Source: Welwitschia mirabilis (taxonomy: Eukaryota; Gnetophyta; Gnetopsida; Welwitschiales). From it: a DNA stretch of 27,093 nt. Of the stretch, positions 18,657-27,093 are shown in pieces. Position 1 is the stretch's first letter. Each line of letters begins with the position of its first letter. The notes under the pieces were generated by a model. The model saw only the letters and a program-made list of their open reading frames with translations, was not told the DNA's origin and did not search any database. The DNA lies in NCBI GenBank assembly GCA_051453625.1, contig JBOZIK010000001.1, forward strand, positions 45,547,703 to 45,574,795, given 5' to 3'. A program made the translations under genes and the position numbers.

Positions 18657-18759
18657 AAAACCTTGTACCTTCCAAGCACCATATACCCAACAAAACAATC
18701 TAAAGAGTTATGCTGGTTATGAACAAGCTTCTTGTTATGAAGCTATCAGTCCAAGCAAA

Positions 18760-19010
18760 TAAGTATAAAGTTGGTGCTTCGCCATTAGTACAACCTTTGT
18801 CAAAGTGTTAGCAACATTGTCCTTTGTAGAAATCTTGTAAATCTGCACATAGGCATTCTCAATCACTGCACAAACATCATGGAACCTCAAGTCAATATGC
18901 TTAGTCCTAACATGATAAATTGAGTTTCGAGCAAAATGAAGAGCACTCTATCATAAAACAGAGTATAATTCTTCTTTTTCTTTCCTGACCAATTAAGAAA
19001 CTATCTTAAT
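18760..19010 (-). pseudogene. Copia element B: RNase H remnant
   Basis: The minus strand shows a decayed active-site strand (YSVFYD) and then YHVRTKHIDLRFHDV followed by NAYVQIYKISTKDNVANTL and TKVV, the well-known Copia RNase H C-terminal block. The 3' LTR follows after a tract of about 100 bases. Stops break the central part. Confidence 0.85.
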
Positions 19011-20247
19011 GGCAATATTTCTTTATAGAATTCCATCAAAGCAATGTATTCAAATCCTACAGTGGACAAGTTGACATGGATTAAAGCTGTGATAACCAAC
19101 TAACATCACCTCCACCAAGAGTGAAAACACACCCTGTAGTGGCACACCTAATGTCCACATCTACAGCAAAACCTGCGTCAACACATCCTATTACTTGGAG
19201 GCTTCCTCCTCCAAACTGCAACTTGTGAGACTAAATACCTTTTAAGCATCACAGGATCTACTCAACTGTCAGCCAATAAGTCTAACCAGGATTCCTCATA
19301 AATATGCTAACCACTCCCACTAGATGGACCATGTGCGGTCATGTGGACACCATAGCATAAATCCATGACCCAACTACTAATTTGTACGAAACTGATTCCA
19401 TCTACTTCTTGTCCGTTAAGTGCAATAATTCTTGCTCAATTTAAAGTAAGATGCCAATGGAGTACTAACTATATAAGCACCTGCCATACTAAAATGCACC
19501 AAATCCTCGAAGATGTAATACTCCTAATAGAGCCATAACAGGTTATTAGTTATTTCTCTAATATCTTTATCGCAAGAATTTGCTTGGCTAGCCCCAACTC
19601 CTCCATTTCAAAATGCTTACCCATTTTATGCTTTAGGCGTTTAATTTCACCTTTATCATTTCTTGTTATGAGCATATCATCCATGTACAGTAACAACATG
19701 GTAAACTTACCTCTAACTTGCCTAAAAAAGTAAACAGTGTTGTTTATTTTGCATTTGTTATACTATTACACTATCATAAATGAATCAAACTTCTTGTACC
19801 ACTACCTAAGGGCTTATTTAAGGCCATATAGACATTTCCTTAGCTTGCAAAATCAAGATGCTTTAAATCAACAAAGCCTTTTGGCTGAAACATTTAGATT
19901 TCTTCTTCTATATTCCCATGCAAGAAGGCAATTTTATCATGTAGCTACTCGTTCCAAATCTAAAAGGTAGTCAAAGACAAAGCAATTCTAGTAAAAGATT
20001 TCTTAATAACTAAAGAAACGATCTCAAAGAAATCTAGACGTACTTTCTATTCAAAGCCTTTTACCACAAGTCTTGCCTTGTACCTAGTCAGGTCATGCAA
20101 ATCTTCTTTTAACCAGAAAAGCTATTTGTTGTGGAGTGCTTTCTTACCCTTTGAAAACTTTATTAATTCCCATGTGTGATTAGCCATGAGTGATCTCCAC
20201 TCATAAAGCATTGCAGCCTTCAACTTCTTCCAATCACTACATGACCT
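19011..20247 (-). pseudogene. Copia element B: reverse transcriptase remnant
   Basis: The minus strand from 20247 downward reads LKAAMLYEWRSLMANHTWEL, KGKKALHNK, RYKARLVVKGFE, IAFLHGNIEEEI and the active-site box LLLYMDDMLI at about 19676-19690, followed by KHFEMEELG. YMDD keeps both catalytic Asp residues, although stops and frameshifts elsewhere prevent expression. Element E is inserted immediately upstream of this block, at 20248. Confidence 0.87.
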
Positions 20248-20578
20248 TGTTAGAAGCCAAATATTTTCCTTTTTACTGTGTTCCTTTCAATTGGTTTAAA
20301 GGGTTTTTACGTTTATAAAGTTGTGAAAGTTATTTTTATGTAACTCATGTGGGTTGGAAGTTGAGTAAATGTTAAGTTTCTTCATTTTTCCCCTCTTTTT
20401 TTAATTTTTTAAAGGTTGAAACCCTAAAATGAATGTATAAAAAGAAAGCATGGGTTGCGGAAGAGGAACAAGAGGCTTTTGGCTATTCTAATAAAGAGTT
20501 TTCCATTGTTTGAGGTTTTGAACCTTGTTAAATCTGTTTGTAGTTTTCTTTGCTATTTCTTCTTGCTATTTCCTAACA
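20248..20578 (+). repeat. 5' LTR of element E
   Basis: 331 bp with ends TGTTAG and CTAACA. It shares blocks with the 3' LTR, for example tataaagttgt, aaccctaaaatga, aaagcat, aaggctttt and ttaaatct. A TATA-like gtataaaaag lies at 20434-20443. The sequence just after it, agtgatcttagagc, resembles a diverged tRNA-Met binding site. Confidence 0.83.
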
Positions 20579-20830
20579 AGTGATCTTAGAGCTCTTGGTT
20601 GCACATTACAACGCAATGAGGGTTTTTGTGCAGGAGTTTGTCGATAGTCCCGTACATTGACAAGTGGAGCAAAGCCAAGGAAGAAGGGGGACTGGAACAA
20701 GCAAAGCAAGTAAGCAAAGCAAGTGAGATAAGCAACTAAGGTTTGGTGTGTTGTTTTTAATGGCTCATTTTGAGGCGGATTTTTGATTTCCAAACTTGTG
20801 ATTTCTATTTGAGTAACAGACACATGCAAC

Positions 20831-21586
20831 ATGGACAGATTTCTAATGAACAAATTTGAAGGCAGGCACTATTCACTTTGGAAGCTGAAAGTAGAAGACC
20901 TTTTGTATAAGCAAGATCTGATGTTGCCCATTTAGGGATCCTCTCATACACTAAGTTCTATGTCTTCAGATGGCTGGACCAAGTTTGACTACAAGGCTTT
21001 TGCTATCATCCAACACTAGTTAGATGATTTAGTTTTGGCATCTATATGGAATGATAAGACTACACATGACCTGTGGACGAAGTTGATGAATCTCTACTAG
21101 GTAAAAACTGTTACAAATCGAGTTTTTCTCCATCAAAAGTTGCATTATATGAAACTTGAAGCAAATGAAAACAGGACTCGTTATCTACAATGGTTTAACT
21201 TTGTCATTTCACAAATGACTACAAGAAGGGTGAAAATCTTTGATAAGGACAACACAATGACTATTCTGAGTTTGTTGCATAAATCATGGAATAACCTTTT
21301 AGTGGAATTGAGTAGCAACAATCTAGTTATGCTCAACTTTGAAGAGACAATTGGTGCTATTTTGGCTGAAAGGCTTTGTTGCTTAGCCAATATTGATGGT
21401 TCGTCTACAAGTGAGGCTTTCGTCATTTCAAGAAGAAAGAAGCACGGCAAAAGGAAATCTTTGAGAGGCTGCTATTACTAAGAACTTGAACATGTGAAAA
21501 AGAACTGCCCTGAGCTTAAGAAGGATGTTGCCTCCCCTAGGAAGACTAACCCTAAGACTTCAAGATCGATTGCCTTGTTTCTGTAG
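20831..21586 (+). pseudogene. Element E gag, one frame with four stops
   Basis: From ATG 20831 to TAG 21584 a single frame of about 251 codons runs without any frameshift, broken only by TAG/TAA codons. It shows the Copia gag plan: an N-terminal FEGRHYSLWKLKVEDLL, a core with LDDLVLASIW and HDLWTKLMNLY, NRVFLHQKLHYMKLEANENR, and a C-terminal zinc knuckle GCYY-stop-ELEHVKKNCPELKK where the second Cys is lost. Gag would form particles and bind RNA, and here would package the element's own RNA. A frame this well kept next to so many stops is unusual in this window. Confidence 0.85.
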
Positions 21587-22023
21587 AGAAGACATTGTGC
21601 TTTGATGTTGATAGGTTGGATGTGATCTTTTCTTTTGGGATCATAACCTACAACTCTGGGGTGTTTATTTGCATTTGCTAGTGTTTATTATGACTAGTGT
21701 ATGTCTTGTTCTTGCTAACTAGTTCAACATTACATGTTTAGGTGTTTTTAAAGGTTGTACTAGTTAGTTCTAATTCGATACTATCTTCTATTTGTTTAGC
21801 CTGGGAAGGTCTAGTCCTAGTTGGATATTTTGGTGTAAGGATATTCCTCAAAAGGTGGTGCACACCTTGGTTCGTTCTTCTGCATGTTTGCTTGTTTTTG
21901 TTTGTTCTGGTTATCAATGAAGGGTTGTATTGGATAGTAATATTATTGTTTATCAGTCTATTATTGGTTGATGTTGCTTTTCTTTATTTGAAGATTAATC
22001 AGACTTGTCTTCAAGCGGGAAAA
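21587..22023 (+). other. Element E non-coding 3' internal region
   Basis: 437 bases between gag and the 3' LTR. A 106-codon plus-strand frame here is hydrophobic but has no pol motif. The polypurine tract ends it. Confidence 0.6.
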
Positions 22024-22313
22024 TGTCAAAAAGTAAAGTCAATATCTTCTTGTTTTTATTAGTTTTCTTTTAATTGGCTTTAGGGTCTTTACCTTCATAA
22101 AGTTGTAAAGGCTATTTTTTATATAACTTATGGGGGTTGGGAATTGAGTCAATGTTAAACCCTAAAATGAGTCTATAAAGGAAAGCATAGGTTGGTGTAA
22201 AGGAACAAAAGGCTTTTGACTATTTTAATAGAGTTTTGTATTGTTTAGTGTTTTAAACCTTGTTAAATCTACTTGAAGTCATCTTTGTTGTTTTTGCTCA
22301 TTGTTTCCTAACA
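22024..22313 (+). repeat. 3' LTR of element E
   Basis: 290 bp starting TGTCAAAAAG and ending CTAACA, aligned to the 5' LTR over most of its length with clear divergence. The conserved end ctaaca and the TATA-like tctataaagg are present. Confidence 0.82.
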
Positions 22314-22953
22314 GATTTTTTGCTTGTTATTTGCCAATAGACCTTGGTTCTAAGAGTTTCTAGTTCTCCTCCATTAGTTAGTAAAAGTGTGAAACATAAT
22401 GTAAAGGAGAAAATGTGTTAGATTACTTTGTTACCCAATTGGACCTCCTCACCTAACGTGAAGGAGCATCTTCTTTCTCATCTTCAACTTCTTGCTTTTC
22501 CTATTTTGTATCCATTTTATCTTCTTGCTAGTGGTATATGGTCACATTCTCATCGTCATCATCATGAACTAAAAAACTCTAGTAGACTCTTGCTGAGGGA
22601 AGCCAAAATCAGGGATTTCCCTATACTAATTCTCAACCTATTTGGGATAAAATGGAGAATCTTCTCTAAATGTCACATCCCTAGATCTAACCACCTATTC
22701 ACAAGCAAGATCCCAACGTCTTTACCCACAATCATTATGGTCATACCTAGTAAAGATACATCTACATGACCATAAGCTTTACAGCCAAGGACTCTCAACT
22801 CTGATAGGAGGTTTCCTTTGCTCTCCATGGAATTTCTAAAATTGGTCCATCCAAAGCTAAATGAGATGAATTTTTAATCAAATATGCAGCAGTCCTAATT
22901 ACTTCAACCCAAAACAACTTGGAAAGACCTGCTTTGGCTACCATGCACCTATC
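22314..22953 (-). pseudogene. Copia element B: integrase C-terminal part
   Basis: The minus strand from 22990 down reads VVKRCNRTLLEHDRCMVAKA, GLSKLFWVEVIRTAAYLIKN, SSHLALDGPILEIPW and LRVLGCKAYGHV. This is the end of the Copia integrase core and the region after it; integrase inserts the DNA copy into the chromosome. The part toward 22314 is poorly kept and ends at element E. Confidence 0.84.
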
Positions 22954-23297
22954 ATGCTCTAACAAGGTCCTATTGCACCTCTTTACCACCCTAGTCTGTT
23001 AGGGCATTTCAAAAGTAGTATGCATACATATAATCCCCTTTTGCTTGCCAAAATCAAAAAAGGCACACAAGGTGTGCTCTAACGAGGTTCTATTGCACCT
23101 CTTTACCACCCTAGTCTATTGGGGCATTTCAAGAGTAGTATGCATACGTATAATCCCCTTTTGCTTGCCAAAATCAAAAAGGGCACACAAGGTGTGCTCT
23201 AACAAGGTTCTATTGCACCTCTTTACCACCCTAGTCTATTGGGGCATTTCAAAAGTAGTATGCATATGTATAATCCCCTTTTGCTTGCCAAAATCAA
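22954..23297 (-). repeat. 120-bp tandem repeat, nearly three copies, in integrase
   Basis: The sequence repeats with a period of exactly 120 bases (22981, 23101 and 23221 begin identical ctttaccaccctagtct lines). Each unit encodes on the minus strand a stretch of integrase around GIICMHTTFEMP and VVKRCNRTLLEH. The copies differ at only a few bases. Forty codons per unit keeps the frame. The long plus-strand frame here is an antisense shadow. Confidence 0.95.
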
Positions 23298-23299
23298 TG

Positions 23300-23560
23300 A
23301 ATTACTTAACATAATAACATATTATAAATCTATGATATTTAAGCTAATTTTGTAATACAAAGTAACAAATACCATGTTCATTAGATTTGCATTTCATAAT
23401 AAAAACCGAAAAAAATTGAAGACTTTTTCAAGAGAGTCAGAAAAAAAGGTTAACTATTAATTGCCTATTGGTTTGCTATTAGTTTGGTCAGTGAAAAAAG
23501 TCAATCTAACTCAAAAAACGTTAGCTTGATTAACTTGGGGCTACTAGCCGCCTGTGCGCT
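23300..23560. other. Unassigned AT-rich segment replacing part of the integrase core
   Basis: Integrase is recognisable on both sides (VETxIGLK above, FIDFGKQKGIIHMHT below), but the roughly 15-20 residues expected between them are absent. About 260 bases of unrelated AT-rich DNA with a short palindrome ggctactagcc stand in their place. It may be a small insertion such as a MITE with an adjacent deletion. No terminal inverted repeats were identified. Confidence 0.5.
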
Positions 23561-23977
23561 TATGACTTGTCTCCTTTTTAATCACTGCTTTTAGCCCTAT
23601 CTAAGTTTCTACCTAGGTAACAAACTACTTGAAAACATCAAGTAGCATGTCCTTTGATTTGATAGGACAAAACCAAATTCTATGACTTTAGTCACCAACA
23701 AATGTGAGAACATATTGTGAACCAACAAGAGAGTAGGGATTAATAGGGCCAACAACATCATAGTAGTTCTATTTTACAGCTACTTCTGAGATGTTCATTT
23801 CTTTTGAAATTGACTCCACGCAACTTTTCAGCTTGACAATCCTCACAAAATGAAAACTAGTAGAAACACACAAAGGAATACGAGATTCAATTAAAGTTCC
23901 TTTAGTTTGTTTCATCCAATGTGCCTCGAACATCTATGCCAAAAGTTGAGATTCTTTGTACCAACAGCAACCTCTCC
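23561..23977 (-). pseudogene. Copia element B: integrase N-terminal part
   Basis: The minus strand reads GEVAVGTKNLNFWHRCSRHI (the Copia pre-integrase region with its Trp-His block), then DVVGPINPYSLVGSQYVLTF with a degenerate catalytic Asp and FCPIKSKDMLLDVFK. Frames are broken. The zinc-binding Cys pair is only weakly visible. Confidence 0.8.
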
Positions 23978-24250
23978 TTATTTTTTACAAACAATACGAC
24001 ATAAAATATACATGGAAATCTCTGTGTTTCCTTTCAAAACCATCATAGCACCCTTGTTGATCTTCCATATACCATCAAAAAACAAAACTTTGTAGCCGAA
24101 CTCATCAAATTGTCCAACAAATAGCAAATTCTTAGTGATTTCTAGAACATGCCTGACATTCTTGATTGTTATTTGTTGTCCACCTATTGTTTCAGTACAA
24201 CAATGCCAACGCCTCAAATTTGAACTCCCTGTCACCTGCAACATGAACTA
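23978..24250 (-). pseudogene. Copia element B: protease C-terminal part
   Basis: The open minus-strand frame reads GGQQITIKNVRHVLEITKNL, LFVGQFDEFGYKVLF, DGIWKINKGAMMVLKG, the familiar end of the Copia protease leading to integrase. The catalytic DSG block upstream is not clear. Confidence 0.82.
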
Positions 24251-24531
24251 CTCCAAAAAAAAACATGCTTCCTAGGAACTGGAGCATTTATGATTTGGAC
24301 AAATATGAAAAGCAACACTGTATCTACACCTCTTTTGAAATCTTAGATCACAATCACCACTAAGTCTAGGCAAATAAACTTCAAACCTACATCTTCGTCT
24401 ATTTGCCCTTCTTCTTGTAGAACCAACATTCCAACTTCTGGCTTCAAGAAGCTCCTCTGCTTCTACATTGTTCACATCTTTTGCCTTTATTATAAGAACA
24501 TCTGTCCTTGCAACAAGAGCCTTGCCAACAT

Positions 24532-24622
24532 AGTCCATTGTCTTAGTCTTTTCTAAGTCCATTGACTTAGTCTTTTCTGAGTCCATTGTCTTATTCTGAG
24601 TCCATTGTCTTAGTCTTTTCTG
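24532..24622. repeat. 24-bp coding minisatellite, about four units
   Basis: The unit agtccattgtcttagtctttt plus three bases repeats, with one unit shortened by five bases. On the minus strand it encodes EKTKTMDS-type octapeptides in element B gag. Confidence 0.92.
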
Positions 24623-24666
24623 CATCTAGAAACTTCAAAATAGTTGTGTTGACCGATGGTAAAGTT

Positions 24667-24713
24667 TTCATTTTGTTTTTGAAAACCCTCTTCATTTTGT
24701 TTTTGAAAACCCT
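24667..24713. repeat. Second 24-bp tandem duplication
   Basis: ttcattttgtttttgaaaac begins at 24667 and 24691. On the minus strand it repeats RVFKNKMK. Its unit sequence is unrelated to the minisatellite at 24532-24622. Confidence 0.92.
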
Positions 24714-24762
24714 AGTAATAGTGTAAAATTTATTCATTCTGGTGGGCTAGTCATACCTTTGA

Positions 24763-25121
24763 TGTTGGAAAATTGAAGCCAGATTTGTCTTGTTTGTATT
24801 ATGATATTATGTTTTAACATTGACCCCCTTTTTGTAATATTGTAAAAAGGAGGTTATGTTTTAACTCCTTGGAGTATTTAAATAAAGGGAAAAGGGAAGG
24901 AAGTTTTTAGACTATCTTGGCTTGAAACCCTAAACCTATTTAAAGGTTGCTTAGGGGTTTGTTTTGTATTGTGATTCCTTCTACTCCTTGAAAAAGATTA
25001 AAAGCTCTTCCTACTTCCCATCGTTTTTCCTACAACAGTTTTCCCTGTAAATCTGTGTGTGTTGTTCTTGTGCTCGTTGTTTCATTTCTTTAGCATAGAT
25101 TTCCAGTAAAGATTCGTAACA
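24763..25121 (+). mobile_element. Solo LTR F inside element B gag
   Basis: 359 bp from TGTTGGAAAA to CGTAACA, with TATTTAAATA at 24875-24884 and a Thr/Cys-rich pyrimidine end, so the orientation is plus. Element B gag is recognisable on both sides. No internal region is attached. The flanks tttga and agtga share only three bases, so the target duplication is weak. It may alternatively be an LTR with a truncated internal part. Confidence 0.65.
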
Positions 25122-25404
25122 AGTGATTCACCATTTTCCAAAGAACATGAACCTCAATGACTCCTTTATACATATTTAATATCTAATTTCCAAGACAAGG
25201 ACAAATCAATTTAAGTGCTTTCCTATTAAGCTTGCTCCATCCCATGTCTGGATACATCTTCAACCAATTTTCATCTAACAACCCAAAAGACACCTTTGCT
25301 TCATCCTTTAATTATAGAACAATGTTGGAATCTTTCTAGTGGAGAAGATCTTCAATCAAGGTTTCCTAGTTACCCCAATTCTCTACTCTAACCAACCTAT
25401 CCAT
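25122..25404 (-). pseudogene. Copia element B: gag N-terminal part
   Basis: From ATG at 25404 (minus) the frame reads MDRLVRVENWGN, ETLIEDLLH, LKDEAKVSFGLLDENWLKMY and WSKLNRKALKLICPCLGN with ILNMYKGVIE, interrupted by stops. This is the start of a UBN2-type gag. It lies about 180 bases after the PBS. Confidence 0.75.
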
Positions 25405-25582
25405 CGTCTATAAGCATTTCATCTTGGCTCCTAACCTGTACCAATGAAAAATTAACCGCAATGGAATTGTGTGGATGGACTAGAATAAAAAGAAAAAGAA
25501 AAGAAAAGAAAGAAAAAGAACCCTTGCTTTGTTGACAAGCTCCACTTGTAAGAAAATGAGATAACCAACAAACCCTAACCTA
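25405..25582. other. Element B untranslated leader
   Basis: Sequence between PBS and gag with an A/G-rich simple repeat (aaagaaaaagaaaagaaaag) at about 25480-25520. Confidence 0.6.
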
Positions 25583-25598
25583 GCCCTCGTTGATATCA
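25583..25598 (-). other. Primer-binding site of element B
   Basis: The minus strand reads TGATATCAACGAGGGC, starting one base after the LTR end (AACA). It resembles a diverged tRNA-Met complement. Confidence 0.6.
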
Positions 25599-25599
25599 T

Positions 25600-25958
25600 T
25601 GTTCTGAAAAGAAACAAAGAATGCAAAAAGAAAATGAAGAAGCACACAAATAACTTAATAAGGATTGGGCCCCTTTTACCCTACTTCTTCAAATAAGCAT
25701 AGAACTCTATTAGATCATCTCCAAAACCAGTAGTCATAAGGAACACAAGCCATTCCTTTAGTTTAAGCCCTAAGGGATAGGCCAGAATGCAAATGACTGC
25801 GACCACAACCACACCCTTAAAAAAGCATTTGCCCTCCTTGTACAGCATTAGGGCTTGATACAAAAGCTCTAAATCAATATTGACCCCACACACTCCTTTT
25901 TTAGTTTTATTTTTAACTTTACAACATAGGGTCACTTTTAACATAGAAGGGGAAATAC
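25600..25958 (-). repeat. 5' LTR of element B, truncated by element C
   Basis: Starts TGTTCTG (inner edge) and aligns with 18228-18634 up to ggggaaata. The last 20 or so bases of the LTR are cut off where LTR C begins at 25959. A minus-strand open frame across it is not a gene. Confidence 0.8.
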
Positions 25959-26324
25959 TGTTAAGAATAGCAGCGAAAAACAACAGAAACAAGAAGCAAA
26001 ACAACACACAGGTATTGACGTGAAAAACCCCAATGTGGGGAACAACCATGGACGCAATGCAGAGCTGTCTTAATATTTCGAGAAGAATAGTCCAAGGACA
26101 CAAGTTGCCCTCGACAGCCAGAGCATTCTGAATGTCTGACTCCTCCCTCAAGACCATTCCTCTTAAATAGGCTCACTTTAGGTTAAAAACTCCAATTTTA
26201 CATTGACTTTATAAATAACCCCATCTTACTTTATAATACAAAAGAGAAATACACTTTACAAACAAAGTGCTACCATGAGGGGAAAATAGAAGATACAAAA
26301 GAGGATTTGACTTCAACTCCAACA
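25959..26324 (-). repeat. 3' LTR of element C
   Basis: 366 bp with ends TGTTAAG and CTCCAACA on the plus strand. It contains gacgtgaaaaaccccaatgtg, a string resembling antisense Copia LTRs with acgtgg-aaaccc motifs. The polypurine tract CTTCAAGGGGAAGAAT lies directly beside it at 26325-26340. Confidence 0.82.
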
Positions 26325-26410
26325 ATTCTTCCCCTTGAAGAAAAATCTGACCAACCTCCAAGAATCAAAAGAGATGCATTGCTTCAAAGTGTCCCTTTGC
26401 TGACCACTGC

Positions 26411-26776
26411 TCAAATTATGGCAATTCTAAGTTTTCCTTTACAGAAGTTGTGCTTCATCACTGCCACCACCTTTGTAAGAGAATCAGCAACATTAAACTT
26501 TGTATGAATCTTTTGAATGTTAACCAACACACATTCAACAATTTCTCTTACAAAATGAAATCTGATATCAATGTATTTTGTCCTGGCATGAAAAGCTGAA
26601 TTCTTAGCAAGATGTATTGCACTTGGACTATCACAAAACACAGAATATTTGCCTTGTTTTAAACCAAGAGAAGCAAGAAACCTTTGCAACCAAATCATCT
26701 CCTTGCAAGCTTCAGTAAGCCTCACATATTCCACTTCAGTGGTGGACAAAGTCAGTAATGGTTGCAACCAATACAA
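26411..26776 (-). pseudogene. Copia element C: RNase H
   Basis: The open minus-strand frame of 121 codons reads LSTTEVEYVRLTEACKEMIW, VFCDSPSAIHLAKN, ARTKYIDIRFHFVREIVE and NVADSLTKVV. The active-site Glu (EVEY region) and Asp (CDS) are in place, and so is the C-terminal Asp (ADSLT). It looks intact as a domain, but the junction to RT at 26777 has a stop and a frame change. Confidence 0.88.
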
Positions 26777-27093
26777 TCAACTAACTGCAACCCCTGTAAG
26801 CATGAATGTATAGTAAGTAGAAGAGCGTTTACTATCTGAGTCTACTGCAAAATTTGCATCCACAAATCCTTGAATGGATGATTTGCCATTCCCAAAGCAT
26901 AAGCAGTCCTTTTGTGTTGCTTTCAGATATCTAAAAATCCACTTAATAGCTAGCCAATGGTTCCAACCATAGTTTGTCGTAAATTTATTGACCACACCTA
27001 CAATATAAGCAATAGCACGACAAGTACATACCATTGCATACATGAGAGCTCCCACTGCAGAAGTATAGGGAACATTTTTAACTTTGGCAAATT
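26777..27093 (-). pseudogene. Copia element C: end of reverse transcriptase
   Basis: The minus frame 27055-26777 reads MGALMYAMVCTCRAIAYIVG, HWLAIKWIFRYLKATQKDCL and GFVDANFAVDSDSKRSSTYY, the region linking Copia RT to RNase H. The D-A-D-F type motif reads DANF, so an Asp is replaced by Asn. It continues past the right edge. Confidence 0.88.

Larger units (their letters stand above)
20248..22313 (+). mobile_element. Element E: 2.07-kb gag-only LTR retrotransposon (TR-GAG type)
   Basis: A complete plus-strand element has two LTRs (20248-20578 and 22024-22313), a PBS-like site, a gag pseudo-ORF and a polypurine tract (tcaagcgggaaaa at 22011-22023). The internal region is only 1445 bp and has no protease, integrase, RT or RNase H. 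This matches the class of non-autonomous TR-GAG elements known in plants, which need enzymes from a partner. It is inserted in element B between integrase and RT. The flanks gacct and gattt may be a decayed 5-bp target duplication. Confidence 0.82.
24251..24762 (-). pseudogene. Copia element B: gag C-terminal part with decayed zinc knuckle
   Basis: On the minus strand, LECWFYKKKGK near 24400-24440 resembles a CCHC knuckle with the second Cys and the His replaced. Upstream are Lys/Met-rich repeats (EKTKTMDS) and TLPSVNTTILKFLDAEKT. The middle of the gag core is missing between here and 25122, so a deletion accompanies the solo LTR insertion. Confidence 0.65.
18228..25958 (-). mobile_element. 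Copia element B, full length but interrupted
   Basis: On the minus strand: 5' LTR (25958-25600), PBS, gag, protease, integrase, RT, RNase H, polypurine tract and 3' LTR (18634-18228). Gag-protease-integrase-RT-RNase H is the Copia order. Insertions E (20248-22313) and F (24763-25121) and a 5'-LTR insertion by C are nested in it. The two LTRs are clearly related but only about three quarters identical by eye, implying great age. The left flank is tatat; the other flank lies beyond element C, so the target duplication cannot be checked. Confidence 0.83.
25959..27093 (-). mobile_element. Copia element C, 3' part, running off the right edge
   Basis: Minus strand: RT and RNase H, polypurine tract, then 3' LTR (26324-25959) inserted into element B's 5' LTR. 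The pentamer beside it is aatac; the matching one must be beyond the window. It is better preserved than B, with long open frames, so probably younger. Confidence 0.83.

Noticed and set aside
23045-23297. CRISPR-like spacing of direct repeats
   Set aside because: The repeats are long adjacent units without unique spacers, in a plant retroelement.
23045-23314. Plus-strand protein with an internal repeat (PKSKKAHKVCSNEV)
   Set aside because: It is the antisense reading of the 120-bp integrase triplication.
13793-27093. Upstream RABC exon with P-loop
   Set aside because: I scanned the minus strand for GDSGVGKS and the effector loop ending in WDT and found none, so no first exon is annotated.

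Overview
The window looks like nuclear DNA from a large, repeat-rich plant genome. A gymnosperm is my best guess. The reasons are introns of several kb filled with old, mutated Copia elements, and a decayed plant pararetrovirus of a kind known from such genomes. This is inference from content; no marker here fixes the species.

The only host gene I can support is a RABC/Rab18-type small GTPase on the minus strand. Three internal exons with GT-AG borders are visible (13727-13792, 13503-13624, 7951-8079). They carry the G3 (DTAGQ), G4 (NKVD) and G5 (ECSAK) nucleotide-binding boxes. The first exon(s), with the P-loop, and the last exon, with the prenylated Cys tail, were not found. If they lie outside, nearly the whole window is intron of this one gene.

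Left part (1-7.24 kb): a rearranged minus-strand Copia remnant (A) abuts an endogenous caulimovirid copy on the plus strand (about 1190-7236). The viral order is capsid, protease, reverse transcriptase, RNase H, an unrecognised second ORF, an intergenic region with a TATA box, then the start of what may be the first ORF. That order is a circular genome cut open in the missing movement-protein region. All catalytic centres are broken.

Middle part (7.24-15 kb): the large RABC intron holds a 96 % duplicated segment around a 100-N assembly gap, a CCGAC cluster, a plus-strand Copia RNase H scrap (H), a 191-bp tRNA-derived SINE with 14-bp target duplications, and the 3' half of a non-LTR retrotransposon (LINE).

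Right part (15-27 kb): a nest of Copia elements. D (minus, 5' half only) has a solo LTR (G) inside its gag. B (minus, 18228-25958) is a full-length Copia with both LTRs recognisable. It is interrupted by a 2.07-kb gag-only LTR element (E, plus, TR-GAG type), by a solo LTR (F) and by internal tandem duplications. Element C (minus) is inserted into B's 5' LTR and runs off the right edge. Every retroelement ORF here is a pseudogene. The nested order gives a relative history: B is older than C, E and F, and D is older than G.
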